A DNA stretch of 64,000 nucleotides from NCBI RefSeq assembly GCF_036858155.1, contig NZ_JAAEJX010000008.1:8241-72240 (forward strand), read 5' to 3'. The first letter of the stretch is position 1; every line of letters starts with the position of its first letter. A program made the position numbers and the translations under genes. The stretch comes from Liberibacter brunswickensis (GTDB lineage Bacteria > Pseudomonadota > Alphaproteobacteria > Rhizobiales > Rhizobiaceae). Below, piece after piece: positions 36,117 to 46,935 of this stretch. Under the pieces are notes generated by a model that ran no database searches, was not told where the DNA came from, and was given only the letters and a program-made list of their open reading frames with translations.

Positions 36117-37124
36117 TCATAAACGTTGGACACATAACTCTTGATTATATTGAAAACAAAAATCATCCCATGTTTCAACCATATGTGCAGGTAATGGTGC
36201 TGTTATTCGCAATCTACCTCCTGCGGGATGAGGTAAATCTATATAACGAGCATGAAGATATAATTTATTTTGGATATTACCAATAAAATCTCTTTTAGAA
36301 TTAATGGAATACTTTTTATCTCCTACAATTGGATAACCTATATGAAGTGCATGAACACGCAATTGATGTGTACGCCCTGTATAAGGCTGCATTTCCAACC
36401 AGCAAAACTTTTGCGCAAAACAATCCATGACTCTAAAATAAGAAATTGCATAATTAGCTCCCTTCTCATTTTTTTCTACTACACGTACACAATCTCCTCC
36501 AGGGTTACTTTTTTTTAATAACCAATTGGAAACACATTTTTTTTTATCTTTAGGAATTCCCCAGACAAGTGACCAATATATTTTCTGAATCTTACGCATT
36601 CGAAAAGCTTCCGTAAGGATTTGAGCTGCAGTACGAGTACGAGCTACTACTAATATGCCAGAAGTTTCTCGATCTAATCTATGAATAAGACGTGGTTTTT
36701 GACCTCTATAATCTGTCCAAGATTGCAAAAAACCATCAATATGATTTACAATGCCAGATCCTCCTTGAACAGATATTCCTGCGGGTTTATTGAATACATA
36801 AATTTCGCTATCTTTATATAATAAAATGCTTTTTAAAAAATCCGAATGTGTCGATTTATTAATAGACAAATCATATTCTTTTGTTTCTTTTGATATATAA
36901 TTTATAGAATTAACAATGGGTGGAATTCGTATTACTTGTCCAGATTGAATTCGATCATTAGATTTAACACGCTTTTTATCCAATCTTATCTGACCAGATC
37001 TTAAGATTTTTTGGAGATTTACAAAATTAATATGCGGATAATGATTCTTAAACCAACGATCAAGACGCATATTTTCTTCGTCTTTTTCAACTACTATATA
37101 CTTAACATATGTCATCAAAGACAT
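36117..37124 (-). CDS. rluC: 23S rRNA pseudouridine synthase, RluC/RluA family
   Basis: 335 residues with an S4 RNA-binding domain (about 18-75, MRLDRWFKNHYP and LRSGQIRLDKKRVKSNDRI) and a pseudouridine synthase domain holding the catalytic aspartate in HRLDRETSGIL. The C-terminal PYTGRTHQLRVH motif is intact. RluC modifies positions 955, 2504 and 2580 of E. coli 23S rRNA. A second S4-type synthase, RluD-like, is encoded at 38443; order of assignment rests on sequence resemblance. It is divergent from the phosphoesterase gene. Confidence 0.88.
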   Translation of the reverse strand: MSLMTYVKYIVVEKDEENMRLDRWFKNHYPHINFVNLQKILRSGQIRLDKKRVKSNDRIQSGQVIRIPPIVNSINYISKETKEYDLSINKSTHSDFLKSILLYKDSEIYVFNKPAGISVQGGSGIVNHIDGFLQSWTDYRGQKPRLIHRLDRETSGILVVARTRTAAQILTEAFRMRKIQKIYWSLVWGIPKDKKKCVSNWLLKKSNPGGDCVRVVEKNEKGANYAISYFRVMDCFAQKFCWLEMQPYTGRTHQLRVHALHIGYPIVGDKKYSINSKRDFIGNIQNKLYLHARYIDLPHPAGGRLRITAPLPAHMVETWDDFCFQYNQELCVQRL

Positions 37125-37266
37125 TACCTTACTCCAATGAGATCAATTTTTTATATAACTTCAATCAATCCCAATTTTTTCATAAATCAGCAAAAAAAAT
37201 AATGTTTTAATAATATATTTTTTTATAAATTATAACTATTTACCGAAGATCACAAAACGTTATACT

Positions 37267-38169
37267 ATGACTATGTTTGTACTAGCACATATATCGGATA
37301 TTCATCTGAGCTATCCCCCAACTTTTTCAGAATTATCCCCCAAACGACTTGTCGGATTAGCAAATTGGCACTTTAATAGGAAAAGATACTTCTCTAATTC
37401 AACTGCTATAATGTTAATTAATGATATTTTATTACATAAAGTTGATCATATTTCAATTACAGGAGACATTGTAAATTTTACATGTAAAAGAGAAATATCT
37501 GCCGCTACCCATTGGCTAAAAAGCATTGGTAAACCTCATGATATATCAATTGTTCCAGGAAACCATGATGTTTATGTAATAGGATCACAAGAAAGATCTT
37601 TGAGTGAATGGAAAAACTATATAACAAGCGATTCTTGTTTATCAGATTCCAAAAAGAAAAAATTATTTCCTTATTTACGCATACGCGATAACATTGCTTT
37701 AATTGGATGTTCAACAGCAATAGCTACCCCACCTTTTACTGCTAATGGATACTTTGGACAAGAACAAGCTGATGACACATCTAAACTTTTACGAAAAGCA
37801 AAAAAAGAAGGTCTGTTCCGTGTTATTATGATGCACCATCCCCCTATTTTAGGTACGATATCTGTATGCAATCGTATGTTTGGCATTAAAAGATTTAAAA
37901 AGATGATTTGGGATGAAGGAGCAGAATTAATACTTCACGGTCATACACATCTTAATAGCCTCTATTGGATGAATAGCTATAAAAAATTGATACCTGTTGT
38001 AGGAATAGCATCAGCTTCTCAAAAAATAAATACCGACAAACCGCAAGCATCTTACAATCTTTTTTACATTGAAAAAAAACATGAGTGTTGGAAAATAATA
38101 AGAGAAAGATACACTATCTCACCAGATTATCTCAGCATACAAAAAAAATGTTCAGATATTTTTTCATGA
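37267..38169 (+). CDS. calcineurin-like metallophosphoesterase
   Basis: A 300-residue protein with the full metallophosphoesterase set: D11-x-H13 (ISDIHLS), GD in ITGDIVNF, GNHDVY, H in MMHHPP and the final HGHTH. It binds two metals and hydrolyses phosphoesters; the substrate is unknown. The HxD order and length resemble the cAMP-phosphodiesterase-like class (CpdA group), but nucleotide substrates are not proven. There is no signal peptide, so it should be cytoplasmic. Confidence 0.88.
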   Translation: MTMFVLAHISDIHLSYPPTFSELSPKRLVGLANWHFNRKRYFSNSTAIMLINDILLHKVDHISITGDIVNFTCKREISAATHWLKSIGKPHDISIVPGNHDVYVIGSQERSLSEWKNYITSDSCLSDSKKKKLFPYLRIRDNIALIGCSTAIATPPFTANGYFGQEQADDTSKLLRKAKKEGLFRVIMMHHPPILGTISVCNRMFGIKRFKKMIWDEGAELILHGHTHLNSLYWMNSYKKLIPVVGIASASQKINTDKPQASYNLFYIEKKHECWKIIRERYTISPDYLSIQKKCSDIFS

Positions 38170-38442
38170 TAATATTGATTTATAAAATAATGGCGTGTAC
38201 CGTGCTGAGTATATGATAGATAACGATTAAATAAATCTACAAGAAGTCCTGATTGAAATTAAAATTATGAAGATAACTCTAGTGTGAGTAAGTAGTACTT
38301 TTATATGAAAATCATCTTCTAATATTAGGTTGTAATTAAATCTCACGAAATCATTAAAATCATCAATCGGTATTTAATTATATGTCAGGTTATTAAAATA
38401 ATCATATATTGAATCATAGTAAATTAAATTAAACATAAAAAA

Positions 38443-39465
38443 ATGCCACTAATATTGAACAATAATATCCCCATGAAAATTTCATTACTAGCTAATAGTT
38501 CAGCAGTAGGAAGAATAGATAGATGGTTATCTGTTAATGTAGAAAAAAAATTTTCAAGATCTTATGTTAAAACGCTCATACTAAATGGATATATAAGCAT
38601 TAATGGAATAGTTTCCACAGATCCAAGTAGAAAAGTTGTTCCTGGGGATAGTTTCTTTGTTAATGTTCCTGAAGCACAAAAATTGAATATGGATCAAGAA
38701 AATATCCCTCTTGATATATTATATGAAGATAATGATATAGTTGTTATAAATAAACCAGCAGGTCTTGTATCACATCCCGCACCTGGTAATTGGACGGGAA
38801 CTTTAGTCAATGCTCTTCTTTATCACTGTAATAATAATCTTTCTAGTATAAATGGAATAAAGCGTCCTGGTATTGTTCATAGACTAGATAAAGATACGAC
38901 AGGAGTAATGGTGATTGCAAAAAACGATCTTGCGCATCAAAAACTTTCAGAACAGTTTGCTGATCACGGGAAAAACATGGGATTAAAACGTTCTTATTAT
39001 GCAATGGTATGGGGAATACCATCCCCAGATTCTGGAATCATTAATGCTCCTCTAGGACGATGCAAATCAAATCGAATACGACGTGCTGTAAAAAGAACAG
39101 ATGATAAAACAGCAGATAAAGCTATAACTCATTATAAAATAGTTGAAACCTATAATAAAAATTCTAATTTTGCAGCATCATTGTTAGAATGTCGCTTAGA
39201 AACAGGTAGAACACATCAAATTCGTGTGCATATGGCTTATAAAGGAAATCCACTAATTGGTGATATTTTATATGGAAAAGGGTTTAAAACAAAAGAAAAT
39301 ATCGTTAACCAAAATGTAAAAAATGCCATTTTATCACTTGCAAGACAAGCATTACATGCGTATCATCTATCTTTTGATCATCCTTCTAAAAATCAGGTTA
39401 TGAGCTTTAAAGCACCTATTCCTGAAGATATGTTAACTGTGATCCGCGAATTGCACAAAAAATAA
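38443..39465 (+). CDS. rluD: 23S rRNA pseudouridine synthase RluD
   Basis: A 340-residue enzyme with an N-terminal S4 domain (GRIDRWLSVNVEKKFSRSYV) and catalytic HRLDKDTTGVMV; ETGRTHQIRVHMAYKGNPLI follows. RluD modifies helix 69 of 23S rRNA, needed for normal ribosome assembly. ATG 38443 has no clear ribosome site, and ATG 38473 is equally possible. rpoH lies 155 bp downstream, the order I recall from other Rhizobiales. Confidence 0.9.
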   Translation: MPLILNNNIPMKISLLANSSAVGRIDRWLSVNVEKKFSRSYVKTLILNGYISINGIVSTDPSRKVVPGDSFFVNVPEAQKLNMDQENIPLDILYEDNDIVVINKPAGLVSHPAPGNWTGTLVNALLYHCNNNLSSINGIKRPGIVHRLDKDTTGVMVIAKNDLAHQKLSEQFADHGKNMGLKRSYYAMVWGIPSPDSGIINAPLGRCKSNRIRRAVKRTDDKTADKAITHYKIVETYNKNSNFAASLLECRLETGRTHQIRVHMAYKGNPLIGDILYGKGFKTKENIVNQNVKNAILSLARQALHAYHLSFDHPSKNQVMSFKAPIPEDMLTVIRELHKK

Positions 39466-39620
39466 GATGTTTTATCTATAATCTTTTTTATTCTTATAAA
39501 AAATTAATTTTCTAGTCAAATAAAGATAATATTATTTTATAAAAAGTGTATTCTATAGATATCAATCATGATATTAGTGAAAAATAAAGAATACTTTACA
39601 TAAAAAAGGCAAATAGTCTC

Positions 39621-40535
39621 ATGAACCGAAGAAACATGACTATAATAACAGATGGTGAAATTGGACTCAGTCGCTATATTCGCGAGATACAAAAAATTCC
39701 TATGCTGGAAAAACAAGAAGAATATATGCTTGCTAAAAGATATCACGAACATAACGATTTAAATGCTGCCCATAGGTTAGTAACAAGCCACCTCCGTCTT
39801 GTTGTAAAAGTTGCAATGGGTTATAGAGGCTATGGATTACCTATTAGCGAAGTAATTTCTGAAGGTAACGTAGGTCTGATGCAAGCAGTTAAAAAATTTG
39901 ATCCAGAACGTGGTTTTCGTCTTGCTACATATGGAATGTGGTGGATAAAAGCTGCAATGCAAGAATATATTTTGCGCTCATGGTCATTAGTAAAAATAGG
40001 GACTACAGCCAATCAAAAACGTCTTTTCTTTAATTTGCGACGTTTGAAAGGACAGTTACAAGAAACAACTGATACAAACTTAAAGCCAGAACAAGTTGTT
40101 GCTATTGCTAATAAACTTAATGTTTCAGAATCAGAGGTAATTGCCATGAACTGTCGTTTATCTGGTGATGAATCTCTAAATGCTCTTATAAATTCTTCAG
40201 ATAAAGAATCTAGCCAATGGCAGGATTGGCTTGTATATGATCACGATGGACAAGAACAAGTACTTATCGAAAAAGAAGAACTTAAAAATCGTCGTAATAT
40301 GCTAATGCGTTCTATGTCTATATTAAATACTCGAGAAAGAAGAATTTTTGAAGCGAGACGTCTAAAAGAAAATCCTATTACACTTGAACATTTATCATCA
40401 GAGTTTGAAGTAAGTCGTGAACGCGTACGACAAATAGAGGCACGTGCTTTTGAAAAAATAAAAGAAGAAATACAAAAACAAACAGCGTTATCTTGTCCAT
40501 CATCCACTATAAAAACCAATATAGAGAAAAAATAA
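39621..40535 (+). CDS. rpoH: RNA polymerase sigma-32 (heat-shock) factor
   Basis: A 304-residue group 3-like sigma factor. Region 2 is VISEGNVGLMQAVKKFDPERGFRL with the aromatic -10-binding segment YGMWWIKAAMQEYIL; the RpoH box QKRLFFNLR at 132-140 identifies the subgroup; region 4 ends with SREREV-like EVSRERVRQIEARAFEKI. It should direct heat-shock genes such as the hsp20 gene at 52662. AAGGCA before the ATG is a weak ribosome site. Confidence 0.96.
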   Translation: MNRRNMTIITDGEIGLSRYIREIQKIPMLEKQEEYMLAKRYHEHNDLNAAHRLVTSHLRLVVKVAMGYRGYGLPISEVISEGNVGLMQAVKKFDPERGFRLATYGMWWIKAAMQEYILRSWSLVKIGTTANQKRLFFNLRRLKGQLQETTDTNLKPEQVVAIANKLNVSESEVIAMNCRLSGDESLNALINSSDKESSQWQDWLVYDHDGQEQVLIEKEELKNRRNMLMRSMSILNTRERRIFEARRLKENPITLEHLSSEFEVSRERVRQIEARAFEKIKEEIQKQTALSCPSSTIKTNIEKK

Positions 40536-40584
40536 AATCAGTAATAATAAGATATTACAATAGTCATTTTATGATAAAAAAAAC

Positions 40585-42099
40585 CTATTTTTTAAATCTA
40601 TTTTCCCACTGCATGATTGCAGCTTTGAAGATATCTGTACCTACTTGTCCTTTATCTATAGTCAATATTACTTTCTGACCACTACGATAAGTAATAGGAA
40701 TATCTATTAATAGAGATTCTTCTAGAATTTTAGAATTTTTAAAGAAGTCTTCTGCAGAAGACTTTAAAGAAATCAAATAAGAATTCTTGGAAATCATAAA
40801 AATATTAGAATCTATAAAAACACTTGGACTATTTTCTGTCCTTCTCATAGAGATTTGTCGCAAGTCTACGACAGAGTCTTGGCTTCCTTGAGGAAAAGAA
40901 AAATCTATCTCCATTATATGAGTAACAGATAAAGATATATCATGATTACATTTTAGAATAAAAGATGCCGAAAATGCGTTATTGATTATAGGAATATACC
41001 CCTTAACAATCAAGCCTTTCGCTCCTTGGGGTTGTTCTTGTTGTAAGGACCATAGTATTTTACCTGATAAAACTGAAGATCTACCTTTACCTTTATTTAT
41101 AAAAACCTTACTTTCCCCTGTAAGAGAACTTACTTCTTCTATTTTTTTTCTCTCTAATGGAGGTGTAATAACTTCATTTTTATCTATGTGGTTTTTAAAC
41201 ATAATATTACTAATATTAGACGAACTATCCGCCGAAACAGTAGAAGGACCCATATCAACTTCAGAACCGTCCTCTAATAATCTACGTGTGATTTTAGGGC
41301 GAATATTTGATAAAACATTTTTATTGTCATAAATATCTTTATTTAATGATTTTCTACTTAAAAAGTTAGTGACACTAACTTTAGTCTTTATCAAAAAATA
41401 TGATAATCCCATTGTCATAATTATTAATACAATCAAAAATATAAAATATTTGAAAAAATTACGTTCTGATATTCCCGAGTAAAAATATGGCAATTTACGT
41501 TTTATATTAATAAAATAATTCTGTACTGAAGAAAAAATTGAATTAGATGAAGAAGAAAACCTTCCTAATAAATTAGCCCTTCTAAAACAACTTTTATCAT
41601 GTTCAATAGCCGTAAACGGGAAAATCGATGGGTTATATCTTTGTTGTGCATTGACTGGAAAACTCAAAATATCTCTTAATCTACAAGAAAAATGTTTTGA
41701 TGAAAGAATAGTTCCCACTTCATTTTTCACTTTAGAAGACAAAATTGAAGATGTCTGCTCATTTTTATTATCATTCAAAGAAGAAGAATTGGTTATTAAA
41801 CGAGATTTAATAAAAACATTCTTCTTACAAGTAGAATCATTTTTTTTAGAGATTACTAAACCCTTATTATCATTTACAGAACAAGATAATTTTTTATTTT
41901 GTTCTTCTACTTGTATAATTGCTGTCTCTAACTTATTAAATTGACGTTCTAATATCTCTTTAGGAGGACGGGGAGTAATGGATTCTAAGCGACGAGATAC
42001 TGACTGCCGAGCGCGTTCATATATATGAAAACGCATTTCAGGAGTATTCTCAGGCAAATTATCAACAGCACGCTGAATTACTAATACAAAATCCACCAT
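40585..42099 (-). CDS. single-pass membrane protein of unknown function, adjacent to purA
   Basis: 504 residues, not assigned to a known family. The N-terminus MVDFVLVIQRAVDNLPE, with RARQSVSRRL and a coiled-coil-prone stretch (44-70), is well conserved in look. A long Ser/Asn/Lys-rich region follows, then one membrane helix (217-237) and a C-terminal, probably periplasmic, globular part with beta-rich character (ILWSLQQEQPQGAKGLIVKG). I recall a similar gene next to purA in other Rhizobiales, also uncharacterised. It follows purA by 49 bp on the same strand, so co-transcription is likely. Confidence 0.75.
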   Translation of the reverse strand: MVDFVLVIQRAVDNLPENTPEMRFHIYERARQSVSRRLESITPRPPKEILERQFNKLETAIIQVEEQNKKLSCSVNDNKGLVISKKNDSTCKKNVFIKSRLITNSSSLNDNKNEQTSSILSSKVKNEVGTILSSKHFSCRLRDILSFPVNAQQRYNPSIFPFTAIEHDKSCFRRANLLGRFSSSSNSIFSSVQNYFINIKRKLPYFYSGISERNFFKYFIFLIVLIIMTMGLSYFLIKTKVSVTNFLSRKSLNKDIYDNKNVLSNIRPKITRRLLEDGSEVDMGPSTVSADSSSNISNIMFKNHIDKNEVITPPLERKKIEEVSSLTGESKVFINKGKGRSSVLSGKILWSLQQEQPQGAKGLIVKGYIPIINNAFSASFILKCNHDISLSVTHIMEIDFSFPQGSQDSVVDLRQISMRRTENSPSVFIDSNIFMISKNSYLISLKSSAEDFFKNSKILEESLLIDIPITYRSGQKVILTIDKGQVGTDIFKAAIMQWENRFKK

Positions 42100-42148
42100 T
42101 TATCACATTTCTACTATCTTAATGTATCAAATACAAAATAAATAAATA

Positions 42149-43456
42149 CTAAAGAGTATAATTATCGAATGGGTTAGAGATAATCATAGTATTTTCTCTT
42201 TCTGGACCAACGGATAACAAAGCTACAGGCACTTCCAATACCTCCTCTATTTTTCTTATGTAACTCTTTGCTTTTTCAGGAAGATCAGAAAAAATACGAA
42301 TTCCAACAGTAGACTGCTTCCATCCCTCTAACATCATATATATAGGCTCAAAATGAGTATGACATATAGAATCATCTGGCAAAAAATTTACTTCACAACC
42401 ATCTATCTGATATCCTATACAAATTTTCAATTCATCAAGACCATCTAGAACGTCAAGTTTTGTCAATGCTATACCTTTAACACCATTAATAATAACAGAA
42501 CGACGTATTGATACTAAATCCAACCAACCACAACGACGTTGTCGATTAGTTACTGTACCAAATTCTTTTCCAACTTTTTTTAAAAAATCACCAACTTCAT
42601 CTTTTAATTCAGTAGGAAAAGGCCCCTCACCAACGCGTGTTGTATAAGCTTTTACAACACCAAGAACATACCCTATAGAATCAGGAGCAACTCCAGATCC
42701 AATAGCCGCCTGTGCAGACATTGTATTTGATGATGTAACAAAAGGATAGGTGCCATAATCATTATCCAATAAAAAACCTTGCGCTCCTTCAAAAAGAATA
42801 CGCGCTCCTTTACGAAATTTACGCTCAAGAAAAGACCAAACAACATCCATAAAAGGAAGAATTTTGTCTCTTGCATACATTAATTCTTCCAATATCGTTT
42901 TACACAACACTTCTTTTTCACCAAAAGAAAGTCTTAATGCATTATGATGCAATAATAATCGTTCAATTTTTTCTGAAATATTATCTATATCGGTGAGATC
43001 CATCACTCGAATAGCACGTCTTCCAACTCTATCCTCATAAGCTGGACCGATACCTCTTTGCGTTGTTCCTATATGAGTTCCATGACAAGAAAGCATGTTT
43101 TCTCGCAACATATCAAGATCTCTATGTACAGATAATATTAGGGATGCATTATTGGCAATACGTAAATTATTAGGAGTAACACAAATTCCTTGATTTGATA
43201 AACTTTCGATTTCATATACAAAATAATGCGGATCTATTACCACACCACTGCCTATAATAGATATCTTATCAGGACGCACTATTCCAGAAGGAAGAAGAGA
43301 TAATTTATAAATAACATCATTTATTTTTAAAGTATGACCAGCATTATTTCCTCCTTGAAATCTCACAATCACATCAGAATTATCTGAAAGCCAGTCCACA
43401 ATCTTTCCTTTGCCCTCATCACCCCACTGCAATCCGACTACCACTACATTTGCCAT
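42149..43456 (-). CDS. purA: adenylosuccinate synthetase
   Basis: Joins IMP and aspartate with GTP to form adenylosuccinate, the first step to AMP. The GTP-binding GDEGKGK motif is at residues 12-18, with catalytic Asp13; QGGNNAGHT, GTTQRGIGPAYEDR, EGAQGFLLDNDYGTYPFVTSSNT and TTRVGEGPFPTEL segments are present. The 435-residue length is standard. Confidence 0.97.
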   Translation of the reverse strand: MANVVVVGLQWGDEGKGKIVDWLSDNSDVIVRFQGGNNAGHTLKINDVIYKLSLLPSGIVRPDKISIIGSGVVIDPHYFVYEIESLSNQGICVTPNNLRIANNASLILSVHRDLDMLRENMLSCHGTHIGTTQRGIGPAYEDRVGRRAIRVMDLTDIDNISEKIERLLLHHNALRLSFGEKEVLCKTILEELMYARDKILPFMDVVWSFLERKFRKGARILFEGAQGFLLDNDYGTYPFVTSSNTMSAQAAIGSGVAPDSIGYVLGVVKAYTTRVGEGPFPTELKDEVGDFLKKVGKEFGTVTNRQRRCGWLDLVSIRRSVIINGVKGIALTKLDVLDGLDELKICIGYQIDGCEVNFLPDDSICHTHFEPIYMMLEGWKQSTVGIRIFSDLPEKAKSYIRKIEEVLEVPVALLSVGPERENTMIISNPFDNYTL

Positions 43457-43774
43457 TAAGAATCTCTTTCTTTTATTATATAATCCAAAAACAATTCATA
43501 GTAATAAAGATAATTTCTACACTTTCATCTAATCACAAAAAATCGAGATATAAAATGTTAATAAGTTAATGTTTTAATTTAACTTTATATCCATATTTAT
43601 TTCCCTGACAAAATAATTAACTTATCTAATCATCAAATATAATTAATTTAATAAAGATATACAAATTATTGTAAAGATCGCAAAAATGATCTACAACGAA
43701 AATTATTTTGTAATATAGTACTTGTTGTTTTTAAAAAAAATTTATGCTTATATGGGATGATTTAAAAAATGTGC
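43457..43774. other. spacer between divergent purA and tRNA-Leu
   Basis: About 320 bp, AT-rich. A possible tRNA promoter (TTGTTT, 18 nt, TATATG-like) ends near 43755; otherwise nothing is recognised. Confidence 0.4.
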
Positions 43775-43861
43775 GCGGGTGTGGCGGAACTGGTAGACGC
43801 GACGGATTCAAAATCCGTTTTTGGTGACAAAGTGTCGGTTCGATTCCGACCATCCGTACCA
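43775..43861 (+). tRNA. tRNA-Leu (anticodon CAA)
   Basis: Class II tRNA with a long variable arm. Acceptor GCGGGTG pairs with CATCCGT (two G:U), anticodon stem ACGGA/TCCGT around loop TTCAAAA gives CAA, T-loop GGTTCGATTCC, discriminator A and encoded CCA. Confidence 0.97.
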
Positions 43862-44124
43862 TTATGCTAGTTTTATTTTTAAATGACAAAAGATATATTT
43901 TTATATTATTTTTTGTAAAAGTATTAGACGGAAAGACAATGTAAATTTTGTGTTTAACACGTAATAAAATATTTAAGAATGATGTTTTTATAAGTAAGTT
44001 ACTAATCTATAACCGCAAGTTAAATTATAAGCTAAAATTATTCTCATATAAATCGAAATAAGGACATAGAAACGGGTTATTGACTATAATATTATCCATC
44101 TATAATACCTTACAAGAATAAAAT

Positions 44125-44532
44125 CTACGTAATTTGACTACGCAAATAGGATAAATCTAATAATAATTGTTGCATCTGAGATCTTTGATCCACGTCAAAG
44201 ATGTTATCAAGAGAAGAACGAGCTTTATTGATACGATTATCTAATTCTTGAAGACAAGTTTCATCCATCAACAAAATATTCTCACTTAAAACTGTACAGC
44301 GATACGGCATTATATCGCAAATACCATCAATTATTACATACTGATGACAATCTTCAAAATTAAGACCTACCTTAATAATTCCAGCCCTTATTGTAGTCAA
44401 AGTATAATCATGACCTATGAGAACTGTCATATAACCAGACTCAGAAGGCAATTGAACAGACTTAACTGTACCAGAGAAAAAACACATTTCTGGCGACACT
44501 AATTCAAAATGCAAAGCTTTTACTAAAGACAT
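44125..44532 (-). CDS. atpC: F1F0 ATP synthase subunit epsilon
   Basis: Last gene of the F1 operon. 135 residues with the N-terminal beta-sandwich (LHFELVSPEMCFFSGTVKSV, then SGYMTVLIGHDYTLTTIRAG) and a C-terminal helical hairpin. Links the rotor to the c-ring and inhibits ATP hydrolysis. It starts 29 nt after atpD. Confidence 0.93.
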   Translation of the reverse strand: MSLVKALHFELVSPEMCFFSGTVKSVQLPSESGYMTVLIGHDYTLTTIRAGIIKVGLNFEDCHQYVIIDGICDIMPYRCTVLSENILLMDETCLQELDNRINKARSSLDNIFDVDQRSQMQQLLLDLSYLRSQIT

Positions 44533-44561
44533 AATATCCCATATAAAATCTAAAAAAAAAT

Positions 44562-45998
44562 TTAAATTGTCTTAGCTTTTTGTACAGCCTCGTCTATTGA
44601 TCCAACCATATAAAATGCAAGCTCTGGTAAATGATCATAATCACCATTTACCAATCCTTTAAATCCTCTGATTGTCTCTTCTAAAGAAACAAATTTACCT
44701 GGCAATCCCGTAAAAGATTCGGCAACATGAAACGGCTGTGACATAAATCGTTCTACCTTACGTGCACGAGCAACAACTAACTTATCTTCTTCTGAAAGCT
44801 CATCCATCCCAAGAATTGCAATAATATCTTGTAGAGATTTATACCTTTGTAAAATTTCTTGAACTCTACGCGCAACCTCATAATGCTCTTCTCCAACAAT
44901 ATCTATTTCCAGAATACTAGAGTTTGAATCAAGTGGATCAACAGATGGATAAATTCCTTTTTCCGATATCTGACGTGACAAAACAGTTGTCGCATCAAGA
45001 TGTGTAAAAGACGCAGCAGGAGCAGGATCTGTTAAATCATCAGCCGGAACATAAATAGCCTGTACAGAAGTAATAGATCCTGTCAAAGTAGTTGTAATAC
45101 GCTCCTGCAGTTCTCCCATTTCAGAAGCAAGAGTGGACTGGTATCCCACTGCAGATGGTATGCGCCCTAATAAAGCTGACACTTCTGAACTTGCCTGAGT
45201 AAACCGAAAAATATTATCTACAAAAAAAAGAACATCCTGTCCCTGATCTCGGAAATGTTCAGCTACTGTTAAACCAGTCAAAGCAACTCTTGCACGAGCA
45301 CCTGGAGGTTCATTCATTTGACCATAAACCAGTGAACACTTAGACCCTACAGCAGAACCATTATTCTTGCTTGGATCAACATTAACTTTTGAATCAATCA
45401 TCTCGTGATACAAATCATTGCCTTCACGAGTACGTTCACCTACACCAGCAAAAACAGAATAACCACCATGTGCCTTCGCAACATTATTAATTAATTCCAT
45501 AATTAACACCGTTTTCCCTACACCTGCACCACCAAATAATCCTATTTTACCTCCCTTTTTATAAGGAGAAATTAGATCTATAACTTTAATGCCTGTTATA
45601 AGAATACTAGCATCTGTAGATTGCTCTGTATATAAAGGAGATGGTTGGTGGATAGCACGACTATATGAAGATACAATAGCACCTTGATCATCAACTGGCT
45701 CTCCTATTACATTCATAATACGACCTAAGGTAGACTCTCCAACGGGAACAGTAATCTGAGAACCAGTATCAATTACAAGATCCCCCCTACTCAAACCATC
45801 AGTCCTATTCATAGCAATACATCGGACTGTTTTTCCCCCTAAATGTTGAACTACTTCAAATACGACACGAGGATCTTTATTGCTTGTTTCTAGAAATCCA
45901 AAAATTAGTGGCAAGGAATCTACAAAAACAACATCCACAACAGCTCCCATAATCTGTTGTATTTTTCCAACATTCTGGGCCTTTGCCTTAGTAATCAT
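44562..45998 (-). CDS. atpD: F1F0 ATP synthase subunit beta
   Basis: Catalytic subunit of the F1 head. Walker A GGAGVGKT at 156-163, catalytic Glu in GERTREGNDLY, Walker B in VLFFVDNIFRF and the DELSEED-type sequence DELSEEDK in the C-terminal domain. 478 residues, the normal length. Confidence 0.98.
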   Translation of the reverse strand: MITKAKAQNVGKIQQIMGAVVDVVFVDSLPLIFGFLETSNKDPRVVFEVVQHLGGKTVRCIAMNRTDGLSRGDLVIDTGSQITVPVGESTLGRIMNVIGEPVDDQGAIVSSYSRAIHQPSPLYTEQSTDASILITGIKVIDLISPYKKGGKIGLFGGAGVGKTVLIMELINNVAKAHGGYSVFAGVGERTREGNDLYHEMIDSKVNVDPSKNNGSAVGSKCSLVYGQMNEPPGARARVALTGLTVAEHFRDQGQDVLFFVDNIFRFTQASSEVSALLGRIPSAVGYQSTLASEMGELQERITTTLTGSITSVQAIYVPADDLTDPAPAASFTHLDATTVLSRQISEKGIYPSVDPLDSNSSILEIDIVGEEHYEVARRVQEILQRYKSLQDIIAILGMDELSEEDKLVVARARKVERFMSQPFHVAESFTGLPGKFVSLEETIRGFKGLVNGDYDHLPELAFYMVGSIDEAVQKAKTI

Positions 45999-46030
45999 AA
46001 TAATATTCTCTCTCTTCTTTCCCTCATTTC

Positions 46031-46915
46031 TTACACAGCTTCCGCACCCGCAATGATTTCAATAAGCTCGGTAGTGATACGCATTTGACGCTGACGATTA
46101 TATGATAAAACTAAATCATCAACTATACGATCAGCATTACGAGTAGCATTATCCATAGAAGTAATCCTTGATCCTAATTCACTAGCTTTACTATCTAAAA
46201 TGATCCAAAATATTCGAGATGAAATAATCTGCAACAAAATTTTTTCAATCATCGACAACAGATTAGGTTCATAACGATAAATCGATAAATTTTCTTTTGT
46301 TTGATCTTTTGAATCCTGATCTAAACTTATTGGAATTATCTTTGAAATAATAGGAATTTGCTGCATAATTGATTTAAATTCTGAATGTATACAAAAGCAT
46401 TTATCAAAGACGTTATCTGTAAAAAGAGAAACGATCTTGCTTGCAATACCATTTGCTTGAACAAAACTTATTTCTCCTTTAGGGGATAATTCTACATAAT
46501 CAACAATCATAGAAGAAAATTCTTCATGCAATCCTTCATATCCTTTTCTTCCTATAATAAACAGTTTGATATTTTTATTATAAGAAATAAATTCTCTTAT
46601 ACGATCTCGAGTAAAACGAATAATCTGATAATTAAAACCACCGCATAATCCTTTTTCTGCTGTAAAAACAACAATAAGATATACCTTGTCCCTACCGGCA
46701 CCCCTTATCAAAGGCGAGGGATATTCTTGAAAAGACTCGCTGGAAATGCATTTTATAAAAGATTCTTTTATACGAGATTGGTATTTAGAAGCATTATTAA
46801 TAGAATCTTTTGCTTTACGCAATTTAGTGACAGATATCAACTGCATAGCTTCAGTTATTTTCTGAGTCTCTTTTACAGAATGTATGCGATTTTTCAATTC
46901 TTTTAGAGAAGACAT
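46031..46915 (-). CDS. atpG: F1F0 ATP synthase subunit gamma
   Basis: Central rotor stalk. The N-terminal helix (LKELKNRIHSVKETQKITEAM) and C-terminal helix (MDNATRNADRIVDDLVLSYN) form the coiled coil inside the alpha-beta hexamer; the GLCGGFN motif is present. 294 residues. Confidence 0.96.
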   Translation of the reverse strand: MSSLKELKNRIHSVKETQKITEAMQLISVTKLRKAKDSINNASKYQSRIKESFIKCISSESFQEYPSPLIRGAGRDKVYLIVVFTAEKGLCGGFNYQIIRFTRDRIREFISYNKNIKLFIIGRKGYEGLHEEFSSMIVDYVELSPKGEISFVQANGIASKIVSLFTDNVFDKCFCIHSEFKSIMQQIPIISKIIPISLDQDSKDQTKENLSIYRYEPNLLSMIEKILLQIISSRIFWIILDSKASELGSRITSMDNATRNADRIVDDLVLSYNRQRQMRITTELIEIIAGAEAV

Positions 46916-46935
46916 GATCTAATTTTACCCAAACC